From assembly GCA_963768945.1 (NCBI GenBank), contig CAVYJW010000003.1:1860001-1924000 (forward strand): a DNA stretch of 64,000 nt, given 5' to 3'. This stretch comes from RYN-230 sp963768945 (lineage in GTDB: Bacteria > Actinomycetota > Actinomycetes > Streptosporangiales > Streptosporangiaceae). The notes under the pieces are model-generated. The model saw nothing but the letters and a program-made list of their open reading frames with translations. It did not search any database and had not been told where the DNA came from. The translations under genes and the position numbers were made by a program. Below, piece after piece: positions 1 to 8,434 of this stretch (its first letter is position 1; each line of letters starts with the position of its first letter).

Positions 1-865
1 GTAGGTATCGGTGGCGACCGCCTCGGGCCGGATCAGCACGTCGCCGATCCACACCGAGTGCGCGCTGTCGCCCTGCAGGGCGCCCTTGTAGTCGACCCGG
101 CTGCGGCAGTGCGGCTGGTTGTGGTCCACGAACAGGCGGTGTTCCAGGTGCTGGCCCGGGTCGGCGAAGTACAGGCCGAGCAGTTCGGCGTCGCCGCCGG
201 GACCCGCGTAGCTGACCGAGGGAGCCAGCCGGACCACCCCGCCGCCCAGGCTCACCACGGTGTGCTGGAACGTGGCGTCCCGGCCGACCGTCGCCTGGTG
301 CTGGCTCAGGTGGACGGCGTCAGCCGCCCAGTCCTGCACGCTCACCACCGACAGCGAGGCCCCGTCGCCCACCACGAACTCGACGTTGTCCGCGTACGTC
401 GCGGATCCCGCGTGATCGAGCACGACCACGGCCCGCGAGTTCCGGCCCACTTCGACGACGGTGTGCCCGAACGCGGCGCCGCCCGAGTCGTGACCCCGAG
501 TCGTGATCACGGTCGGCTCGCTGACGTCGGTGTCGGCGGGCACGGTGATCACCGTGCCCTCGTCGAACGACGCGAACGCCCTGGCGCTGACCCGGTCGTT
601 CGGCATGAACGCCGTCCCGTATCTCGGGTGTCGCCGCGCTGCGGGTGCGCCACGGAGACCTCTGGTGCGGCGTCCACCTCGACCGTGACCTTCCCGGCTT
701 CCAGCGGCTGAGCGCCCTGCAGACCGCGCAGGCGGCGGAGCGGCGTGAACCGCCACTCCTCCTCCCGCCCGGTCGGCACCGGGAAATCAGCCAGGTCGGC
801 CGAGTGGTGCTCGTGCAGCCGTGAAACCGGGGCGGCGGACTCCACCGCCCCCTGAAGCCCTGCCA

Positions 866-866
<1 letters not shown>
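1..866 (-). CDS. sufD: SufD, Fe-S cluster assembly scaffold subunit (partial, frameshifted)
   Basis: SufD pairs with SufB and SufC to build Fe-S clusters in the cytosol. The ATG at 866 overlaps the sufB stop as TGATG, so the two are translationally coupled. The N-terminus has the SufD signature GREEEWRFTPLRRLRGL (about residues 32-48). That frame degenerates after VSVAHPQRGDT. The continuation (AFMPNDRVSARAF, then EPTVITTRGHDSGGAAFGHT, then VEFVVGDGASLSVVSVQDWA) lies in another frame that stays open to position 1. The frame break is near 625-632. The C-terminus lies beyond the left edge. The family assignment is firm. I infer the frameshift is a sequence error, because the downstream frame is intact and sufD is normally functional in actinobacteria. 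Confidence 0.85.
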
Positions 867-2278
<1,412 letters not shown>

Positions 2279-2306
2279 ACGGAGATGCCTCCGATTTTTG
2301 GTGCGG

Positions 2307-3182
2307 TTATGGGGTGGTGCGGGTAGTCAGGAGCGCTGGTGCGGTGATGTGCGTGGTGCAGATCCCATCGCCGTGCGCGATGGTGGCCAGCCGCTGCACG
2401 GGGGTACCGAGGAGCCGGGAAAAAGCCTCCGTCTCCGCCTCGCACAGCTGGGGGAACTCGGCGGCCACGTGCGCCACCGGGCAATGATGCTGGCAGAGCT
2501 GTTCTCCCCGCCCGGCGTCGGCGCCGGTCTGGTCGTTAGTCTCGGTGCCGGTCTCGTCGTTGGGATCGGTTCTGGGGCGGGGGGCACCGCTCGCCGAGGC
2601 GGCGTAGCCGTCCGCGGACAGCGCCTCGGCCAGGGCCGCGACCCGCTCACGTGGTGCCGCACCCTGGACCACCGGGCCGTAGCGCCGTTCCAGGTCAGCC
2701 ACCTGCCGGCGGGCGAACTCGGCGACCGCGCCGGGACCGGCCACCTCGGCCAGGAAGCGCAGTGCGCTGGTGGCGAGGTCGTCGTAGGCGTGCTCGAACG
2801 CGCTCCGGCCCACATCGGTGATCGCGAACAGCTTGGCCGGGCGGCCCCGTCCCCGGCTGGCCGGGCGGCGGGCCGTGCGGGTCTCGATCATCCCGTCGGC
2901 GAGGAGATTGTCCAGGTGCCTTCGGACCGCCGCGGGCGTCAGGTTCAGCCTGGTACTCAGGCCGGACGCGGTGACCGGGCCGTTCTCCAGGATGAGCCGG
3001 GCGATCCGGGCCCGGGTGCCGCGCTCAGAGCCGGGCTGGGCCTGGAGCGACGTGGAGTGGGCCGGCAGCGGGCCGGGATGAGCCGGCCCGGCGCTCGGAT
3101 GAGCCGACTGGGCAGGGGCAGCAGGAAACCCTGCACCGTGCCGGGTGCCAGAGGCCACGCTGTCCAGTCCCACAGTTTTCAC
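2307..3182 (-). CDS. sufR: SufR-type Fe-S cluster-binding transcriptional regulator
   Basis: A DeoR/ArsR-like winged helix-turn-helix repressor of the suf operon. A low-complexity Pro/Ala/Ser N-terminus (about 1-50) precedes the HTH (residues about 58-110: ARIARLILENGPVTASGLST, then LTPAAVRRHLDNLLADGMIE). The C-terminal part carries four cysteines, C230, C234, C247 and C275 (CQHHCPVAHV, FPQLCEAE, GDGICTTH), a spacing typical of SufR cluster ligands. The start is GTG at 3182, which sits inside a perfect palindrome and fits a leaderless transcript. It is first in the operon with sufB and sufD and probably represses itself when its cluster is present. The long disordered N-terminus is unusual, and a start further downstream cannot be excluded. 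Confidence 0.9.
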   Translation of the reverse strand: MKTVGLDSVASGTRHGAGFPAAPAQSAHPSAGPAHPGPLPAHSTSLQAQPGSERGTRARIARLILENGPVTASGLSTRLNLTPAAVRRHLDNLLADGMIETRTARRPASRGRGRPAKLFAITDVGRSAFEHAYDDLATSALRFLAEVAGPGAVAEFARRQVADLERRYGPVVQGAAPRERVAALAEALSADGYAASASGAPRPRTDPNDETGTETNDQTGADAGRGEQLCQHHCPVAHVAAEFPQLCEAETEAFSRLLGTPVQRLATIAHGDGICTTHITAPALLTTRTTP

Positions 3183-3194
3183 AACATCATTGTG
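3180..3194. promoter_or_regulatory. Candidate SufR operator overlapping the sufR start
   Basis: CACAA-CATCA-TTGTG is a perfect 5-bp-arm palindrome with a 5-bp spacer. Its left arm contains the GTG start of sufR. On the minus strand a TTGCGG / 18 bp / CACAAT promoter-like pair lies just upstream, and the -10 overlaps the right arm, so transcription would begin at or next to the GTG. The arm sequence resembles published actinobacterial SufR sites of the ACACT-N5-TGTGA type. Operator function is inferred. Confidence 0.5.
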
Positions 3195-3500
3195 CCGTAA
3201 ATGCTTCCGCTACCGCAATCCAGCCCCCCAGAACGACGGCGGCGCGGTACGCGTGGGGCCCGCGGGACGCGGGTGGCCCTGGGGACGGGCTGGATCAGGC
3301 TGCGCGGGGACCTGCCCGCGGCTTCTGGGTGACCGCGAACTCGGTGAGTGGCCCGGCACCGGTGCGAACAGACGGCGGACGCCGGATATTTCTGCATTTA
3401 TGCCCGCTCGCTAGGTCCCTTTGATGTTTGCCTTTTGCACACGCTGGGTATTTGCCCAGTCGCTAAGGGTGATCCAATTAGTGTGCACCCGGGGGGCTTC
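3183..3500. other. Intergenic region between sufR and the secreted-protein gene
   Basis: About 318 bp. The left end holds the sufR promoter/operator. The rest is GC-rich and has no convincing ORF; the open frame running in from 3348 encodes nothing recognisable before the ATG at 3501. A GGGGGG block at 3491-3496 lies 4-5 nt before that ATG and can serve as its ribosome binding site. Confidence 0.5.
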
Positions 3501-4070
3501 ATGCGTGCTGTCTTGCGGGCCGCCGCAACGGCAGGCCTGACCGTGGCCACCCTCGCAGTCCCGGCGCTCGCTGTTCCAGAGCTCGCAGTCCCGGCGCTCG
3601 CTGTCCCGGCGCTCGCTGTCCCGGCACGGGCCGCGCTGGCCAGCTCATCGCCGGTGGATATCACGCCGAGCCCTTCTGCCCCGGGTACCTCCACCACGTT
3701 CGCGGTGAACTGCAGTTCGCAGACCGCCGGCGGGAATGCCACCTCCGCGACCCTGATCGGCACGACCCTGGGGCTGAGCGAGCACATCCCGATGCAGGCC
3801 AGCACGCACACCAATGAATTCGTCACCACGGTGGTCCTGCCCGCGACTATCAAGGCGGGCACATACCAGCCCGACATCGACTGCTCCAACGGCGTCACGG
3901 CCAGCGCCGCGTTCACCGTGAAGGCGGCTCCCGGAGTCGCCCCCGCCACCGGCGACGGCACCACCGCGACCGCCACCGATGACCGGCTGACCGCGATCGG
4001 CCTGGCCCTGCTCGGCTTCGGGGCGGTGTCCGGCGTCCTGTTCCTTACCCGGCGCCGGTTCCGCGCCTGA
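3501..4070 (+). CDS. Secreted or membrane-anchored protein with a pentapeptide-repeat signal region
   Basis: About 189 aa. An N-terminal signal peptide (MRAVLRAAATAGLTVATLAV) runs into five copies of an A-V-P-x-L/A unit encoded by 15-bp tandem repeats. It is followed by a short extracytoplasmic domain (about residues 55-150) with two cysteines, then a Gly/Thr linker. The C-terminus is one membrane helix (LTAIGLALLGFGAVSGVLFL) with a positive RRRFRA tail. That helix-plus-Arg tail is the layout of sortase substrates, but no LPxTG or LAxTG is present; the closest string is APATGDG. A sortase gene follows 25 bp downstream. I recognise no domain in the central part. The start was chosen for its ribosome binding site and the signal peptide; GTG at 3483 is an alternative. 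Confidence 0.7.
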   Translation: MRAVLRAAATAGLTVATLAVPALAVPELAVPALAVPALAVPARAALASSSPVDITPSPSAPGTSTTFAVNCSSQTAGGNATSATLIGTTLGLSEHIPMQASTHTNEFVTTVVLPATIKAGTYQPDIDCSNGVTASAAFTVKAAPGVAPATGDGTTATATDDRLTAIGLALLGFGAVSGVLFLTRRRFRA

Positions 4071-4095
4071 GCCGGGCCAGCCCGGGCGGGCCGCG

Positions 4096-4779
4096 ATGGT
4101 CATCCTGCGCAGGCTCTGCGTCGCGCTGATCGCGGCGTCGATCCTGGCCGGTGTGGTCCTGGCCTTCGTGGGCAGTCAGACGCTGCGCTGGTCGCCGCCC
4201 CCGTTCCCGCCGCGTTCGGAGGCGCTGCCCCTGGCGGCGCTCCCTGCGGCAGCGGCGCCCGGGCGCCCGGGCGCGCGGCACCCGGGCCGTCCTGGCTACC
4301 TGCCGCGCCCGATGGCACGCTCGGTGCCATTGTCCATCAATATCCCGCGCATCCGCGTGCGGGCGAGGATCATCCCTCTCGGCCTGCGCCCGGATGGCTC
4401 CCCCGCGGTGCCGCCACTGACCACCCCGTTCGTGACCAGCTGGTACGACGGCGGGCCGACCCCCGGGGCCCGGGGCGCGGCTGTCATCCTCGGGCACGTC
4501 GATTCGGCGGCGGTGGGCCCGGCGGTGTTCTACTCCCTGGGCCGGCTCCGGGTCGGGGACCTCATCGACGTCGCGCTCGCCGACCGGCGCACCGCCGTGT
4601 TCCGGGTGTACGCGGCGGGCCTGTACCTGAAGACGGGCTTCCCGACGCTGGCCGTCTACGGGTACACCCGCTGGCCCACGCTGCGGCTGATCACCTGCGG
4701 TGGGGAGTTCGACCGCCATACCGGGCACTACCTCGGGAACATCGTGGTGTTCGCGGAGTACGTAGGCTGGCGCGGCTGA
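4096..4779 (+). CDS. Sortase, class F-type (peptidase C60 family)
   Basis: A membrane-anchored cysteine transpeptidase, 227 aa. Residues 5-27 form one N-terminal helix, followed by a Pro-rich linker and the sortase beta-barrel from about residue 78. The catalytic His lies in AAVILGHVDS and the catalytic Cys in LRLITCGGEFDR, both typical of actinobacterial class F sortases. The Arg expected in the strand after the Cys is not obvious: the sequence reads HTGHYLGNIVVFAEY, so the Arg of FDR or another residue may serve. The gene follows a C-terminally anchored secreted protein, its likely substrate. Whether it attaches proteins to peptidoglycan is inferred from the family. Confidence 0.88.
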   Translation: MVILRRLCVALIAASILAGVVLAFVGSQTLRWSPPPFPPRSEALPLAALPAAAAPGRPGARHPGRPGYLPRPMARSVPLSINIPRIRVRARIIPLGLRPDGSPAVPPLTTPFVTSWYDGGPTPGARGAAVILGHVDSAAVGPAVFYSLGRLRVGDLIDVALADRRTAVFRVYAAGLYLKTGFPTLAVYGYTRWPTLRLITCGGEFDRHTGHYLGNIVVFAEYVGWRG

Positions 4780-4795
4780 GCTCAGGCAAGGCCGA

Positions 4796-6091
4796 TCAGG
4801 CAAGGCCGAGCCCGCGCCGCCCCGTGGCGTTGAGGTCACCGGCCGCGAACCGATTCGCCCAGGTCCGCTCGTAGTGTTCCGCGGGAAAATCGCCGGGGCT
4901 GGACCCGGTGCGGAAGGCCTCCCGTACCTCGGCGGCGTACCGCCGGTTCCGGGGGCACCAGGGGGCGGCGGGGATGTACATGACGTTGCCCCACCCCTGC
5001 TGATTCTCGACCGGGGCCACGCTGTGGATCATGTCGCAGTGCCACCAGACGGAATCACCGGCCTTCACGTCAGGGATGCCGCTGAGAGCCTGCATGAGCA
5101 GCGGGTGCCATGTGTCGCTGGCCGGGAACACCTGGTTGACCGTGACCCCGCACATCTCGTCCTCGGGCACATCGGCCAGCAGCGGCCGCAGCATGAGGAA
5201 CGCCATGGCTTGGGGGATCGGGACGGTGTGCAGGACGCCCTGGTCGTGGTCCATGTCGGACAGGGCGGTCCAGCCCTGGAAGGTGCGGAAGGCCGAGCAC
5301 ATGGTGGTGCCGGGGTACTGCGGCCCGACGGTGCGGTAGGCGGCGTCCCAGGGGTCGTACTCCTCGACAGTGCCGTCGAAGAGGTGGCGGAACGCCTTCT
5401 GGTTGGCCTCGGTCATCCACAGGTCAAGGGTGCCCGGGTCAAGGTGGGCGCCCAGGCCGCTGGAGGAGGCGCCCGGGGGCCTGCGCCGGATGCGGTCCGG
5501 GTACAGCGAGTCCCGGGTCGGGTCGAACCACTTCACGCCCTCGGACTCGTGCTTCCACCGGCCGTTGAGGAACGCCTGCACCCGGGCCATCCGGGTGCTC
5601 TGGCGGGCCTGCATCTGGGCCGCGGACCAGTAGACCGGGTAAATCTCGGGCCTGGAGCCCACGCTGCCGAAGAAGTCATCGCCGGGGCCACGGTAATTCT
5701 CGAAGAACCCGTTGCTCTCGACATACTCGACGATGTCGCGTTCCCAGGTCACGGCCTGCTCGTGATCGAAGTGCCCGCGGACGACGAGGCAACCACGCTG
5801 GCGTAGCTTCGCCAGCGCGTCCGCCGGGACTCTTCCGGCTTCGATGTCGGCGTAGTCGATGACGGGCCAGATGGTCTCGCCGCGATCGCGGGACGCCATG
5901 ATTTCCGCTACGCGGGCCCTGACCCGCTGTTCGATCACGGTGAACACGTCGCTCACCGTCCGGCCCGAGGCTGCCACCCGCGTGCGGAGCGCGGCCTTGA
6001 TCTCCCGGATGGCGCCCGGGAGATCGGCCGGCGTCGATTCCCAGTGGGGAAGAGGAGGTAGCGGGGCAGTAGCCAGGGGGTGGGCGGGCAC
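4796..6091 (-). CDS. DUF1479 (YbiU-like) putative Fe(II)/2-oxoglutarate-dependent oxygenase
   Basis: 431 aa, matching the DUF1479 family length. Family landmarks include an N-terminal helical part, RQRGCLVVRGHFDHEQAVTW, GLGAHLDPGTLDLW with the H-x-D of a 2OG-oxygenase-type metal site, and a second His in SVWWHCDMIHSVAPVENQQG. The substrate is unknown; members are often next to sugar or carbon regulators. Here the gene diverges from a ROK-family regulator across an 87-bp gap with a perfect 11-bp inverted repeat, which suggests control by that regulator. It converges with the sortase gene across 16 bp. Confidence 0.85.
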   Translation of the reverse strand: MPAHPLATAPLPPLPHWESTPADLPGAIREIKAALRTRVAASGRTVSDVFTVIEQRVRARVAEIMASRDRGETIWPVIDYADIEAGRVPADALAKLRQRGCLVVRGHFDHEQAVTWERDIVEYVESNGFFENYRGPGDDFFGSVGSRPEIYPVYWSAAQMQARQSTRMARVQAFLNGRWKHESEGVKWFDPTRDSLYPDRIRRRPPGASSSGLGAHLDPGTLDLWMTEANQKAFRHLFDGTVEEYDPWDAAYRTVGPQYPGTTMCSAFRTFQGWTALSDMDHDQGVLHTVPIPQAMAFLMLRPLLADVPEDEMCGVTVNQVFPASDTWHPLLMQALSGIPDVKAGDSVWWHCDMIHSVAPVENQQGWGNVMYIPAAPWCPRNRRYAAEVREAFRTGSSPGDFPAEHYERTWANRFAAGDLNATGRRGLGLA

Positions 6092-6100
6092 GTCGGCTCC

Positions 6101-6171
6101 TTCTAGTCAGGACTCTTTATCTGAAAACTTTACGGGTCGCAACACTTTCTAGGCAAGCCCCCTGACTAGAA
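6101..6171. promoter_or_regulatory. Perfect 11-bp inverted repeat in a divergent promoter
   Basis: TTCTAGTCAGG at 6101-6111 is repeated as its exact reverse complement CCTGACTAGAA at 6161-6171. The arms are 60 bp apart (about six helical turns) between the divergent starts of the DUF1479 gene (6091) and the ROK regulator (6179). The segment between the arms is AT-rich for this genome. The layout suits two half-sites bound by a dimeric or tetrameric ROK repressor with looping. Function is inferred. Confidence 0.5.
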
Positions 6172-6178
6172 TCGGACC

Positions 6179-7381
6179 GTGATGCCCGCCCAGCCCTCGG
6201 CCGTGATGCCCGCCCAGCCCTCCGCCGTGATGCCCGCCAAGCCCTCGCTGGACCTGCTCCGCTCTCTGACCGATGAGCACGTGCTCCGGGAGTTGATGCA
6301 GGCCAGGCGGCTGACCAGGGCCCATCTGGCCGCCCGGACGGGCCTGTCGAAGCCGACCGTGGGCGACAGCGTGCGCCGGCTGGCCGAGGCCGGGCTGGTG
6401 ACCGATACCGGGGAACGGACCCCCGGGGGCCGGGGCCGGGGCCGCGTTGGTTCCTATTACGCCCTGGCTGAGGACATCGGCACCGCCCTGGTGATCAGCA
6501 TCGCCCCTGACTGCGTGGTGGCCGAGCACGTGAACGCCTATGGCGACACGGTGGCGACCGCGCGGCAGAGGATCAGCCGGCCGGCGCAGCCCGCGCAGGT
6601 GGCGGCGGCGCTGCGCGCAGCGGCCACGCACGTGCAGCAGGACGCTAGGGCGGCCCCGCGGCTCGCAGTCGTGAGCGCCGCCGACCCGGTCGAGCGCAGC
6701 ACCGGGCGGCTGATTCAGCTAGCCGATGCCCCGTTCCTGCTCGGCGAGCTGAACCCCGTCGAGGTACTGGCCCCGCACGTCAGCGGTCCGGTCATCGTCG
6801 ATAACGACGTCAACTGGGCCGCACGAGCCGAGCGCGAGCATGGCCGGGCCGGCCACCTCGATGACTTCGCCTACCTCTACCTGGGCGAGGGACTCGGTTG
6901 CGCGGTCGTGAGCGATGGCGAGGTCAGGCGCGGACACGCCGGCCTCGCCGGCGAGATCGCGCACCTCGTCACCGTCGGCCCGCGGGGACGGGCGACCCGC
7001 CTCATCGACGTGTTCGGCGATCTCGGCCTGCGCCGTGCCGGCTCGACGGCGATCGACGTCAACCACCTCCTCAGCCTGGCCACCGGCCCCGGCCCCCTGG
7101 CGGGGCCCACACGCCAGGTCATGGCCGAGGCGGTCAGCGGAGTCCTTGCGGCCCTGGTCGCGCTCGTCGACCCCGGGCTGGTTGTCATGGGCGGTTCCTG
7201 GGGCCGCCACCCCGTCATCATCGACGCCGTCTCCGCAGCCTTCGCGCGTCTCCCCCGGCACGTCCCCGTCCGGGCCGCCGAGCTCACCGACCAGCCCTCA
7301 GTGGCCGGGGCGCGCAGCGACGCGCTGAGCCGCCTGCGCTCAGCTATCGTCGGCGCCCCCCACATAGTGCGGAACGCCTGA
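6179..7381 (+). CDS. ROK-family transcriptional regulator
   Basis: 400 aa. Three copies of an 8-residue A-V-M-P-A-Q-P-S unit (24-bp tandem repeat) lead into an N-terminal helix-turn-helix (about residues 36-75: RAHLAARTGLSKPTVGDSVR), followed by a ROK sugar-kinase-like domain (VIVDNDVNWAARAEREHG, then LYLGEGLGCAVVSDG, then GLAGEIAHLVTVGPRGRATR). The zinc-binding Cys cluster of ROK kinases is absent, as in many ROK repressors. GTG start at 6179; because of the repeat, in-frame ATGs at 6182, 6206 and 6230 are alternatives. It probably controls the divergent DUF1479 gene through the inverted repeat in the gap, with a sugar or sugar-like effector. Confidence 0.88.
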   Translation: MMPAQPSAVMPAQPSAVMPAKPSLDLLRSLTDEHVLRELMQARRLTRAHLAARTGLSKPTVGDSVRRLAEAGLVTDTGERTPGGRGRGRVGSYYALAEDIGTALVISIAPDCVVAEHVNAYGDTVATARQRISRPAQPAQVAAALRAAATHVQQDARAAPRLAVVSAADPVERSTGRLIQLADAPFLLGELNPVEVLAPHVSGPVIVDNDVNWAARAEREHGRAGHLDDFAYLYLGEGLGCAVVSDGEVRRGHAGLAGEIAHLVTVGPRGRATRLIDVFGDLGLRRAGSTAIDVNHLLSLATGPGPLAGPTRQVMAEAVSGVLAALVALVDPGLVVMGGSWGRHPVIIDAVSAAFARLPRHVPVRAAELTDQPSVAGARSDALSRLRSAIVGAPHIVRNA

Positions 7382-7384
7382 ACC

Positions 7385-8122
7385 TCACTCGAGGAAGCCG
7401 CGGAGCAGGGCAGCGGTGCCGTCGAGGTGCTCGGCGACGGCCCGCTGGGCCCGCCGCGTGTCGCCCGCCAGGATTGCCTCCACGATCGCGGTGTGCTGGG
7501 TCGCGGTGTGGTCGATGTTGCGCTGCAGCAAGGGGATCGCGTTCAGCAGGTCGTTGAGGCGCACCCGGGCTTCGGCGCAGGCCGACGCCAGGAGGCTGGA
7601 GCCGGTGAGCTCCGCGATGGACAGGTGGAAGAGTGAGTCCATCCGCCGGTAGTCCTCGGGACAGGCCTGGTTCACCGCGGCGAGCCGGGCCAGGAGCACG
7701 TCACGGATCCGCTCCGTGGCCGGCCTGCAGCCATTCCCGGCCCCCTCCCCCATGTGGGCCAGTATCTGGGCCGCCCCCGTTTCGACCGCCATCCGGAAGG
7801 TGAGCGCGTCGTTGATCTTGTCGGCGTCCTCGGCCGCGATCCGCTGCAGGTCCATGCGGCTCGGCGCGGGCGGGGTGTAGGTGACGAACGTGCCCCCGAA
7901 CCGGCCGCGCCGCGACTCCACGTAGCCTGCGGCCCGCAGGTCCCCGATAGCCTCACGGAGCGTGATCCGGCTGACGCCGAGCAGGGACGCGAGCTCCCGC
8001 TCGGCGGGGAAGCGCTCGCCGGGCCCAACCACCCCCAGCTTGATGACAGCCAGCAGTCGCTCGACGGTCTCCTCGAACGCGTTCTGCGACCGGACCGGGC
8101 CCAGCACCGCGGCCAGGTCCAC
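7385..8122 (-). CDS. GntR/FadR-family (FCD domain) transcriptional regulator
   Basis: 245 aa. The winged HTH occupies about residues 13-80 (VVGPGERFPAERELASLLG, then SRITLREAIGDLRAAGYVES), and the alpha-helical FCD effector domain occupies about 95-240 with metal/effector-site residues in YRRMDSLFHLSIAELTGS and HTATQHTAIVEAILAGD. It is divergent from the permease-led amine catabolic operon, the usual position for its regulator. GTG start. It converges on the ROK regulator with a 3-bp gap and no visible terminator. A likely operator lies at 8297-8318. The effector is unknown; a gamma-glutamyl amine or the amine itself is a reasonable guess. Confidence 0.88.
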   Translation of the reverse strand: MDLAAVLGPVRSQNAFEETVERLLAVIKLGVVGPGERFPAERELASLLGVSRITLREAIGDLRAAGYVESRRGRFGGTFVTYTPPAPSRMDLQRIAAEDADKINDALTFRMAVETGAAQILAHMGEGAGNGCRPATERIRDVLLARLAAVNQACPEDYRRMDSLFHLSIAELTGSSLLASACAEARVRLNDLLNAIPLLQRNIDHTATQHTAIVEAILAGDTRRAQRAVAEHLDGTAALLRGFLE

Positions 8123-8296
8123 TCGGCGGCCGCGGCGGATGACGCCTGGCCGGGGCCTACGCCCGCCGCGGGGCCGCCGGCCGCCGGGCCGGGGCCGGCA
8201 GCCGCGGCCGTACCCGAGCCGCCGCGCCGTGAAAGTCGGCTGGTACGGCGCGGAAATCCGGTCCTGGGTCTTGACATCCGCCGCTCGCGATCCATC

Positions 8297-8318
8297 AATG
8301 GTCTGATATTAAACCATT
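8297..8318. promoter_or_regulatory. Candidate FadR-type operator upstream of the permease operon
   Basis: AATGGT-N10-ACCATT is a perfect 6-bp-arm palindrome and the most AT-rich patch in the 312-bp gap (8123-8434) between the divergent regulator and permease. The TGGT/ACCA arms resemble GntR/FadR-family sites. A TTGACA hexamer at 8271-8276 lies just upstream on the permease strand, so the palindrome would overlap the -10 region. The rest of the gap is GC-rich with no visible gene. Function is inferred. Confidence 0.45.
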
Positions 8319-8434
8319 CGCTTCACCGGTGGCAGATCAGCGTTCCGCTCCGCTCCCGGCCTCCATGATCCACAGGCCCACATAAGCCCAGATCACAGGG
8401 CCCTTCCAGGCCCCATCAGCATCCAGGAGCAGTC

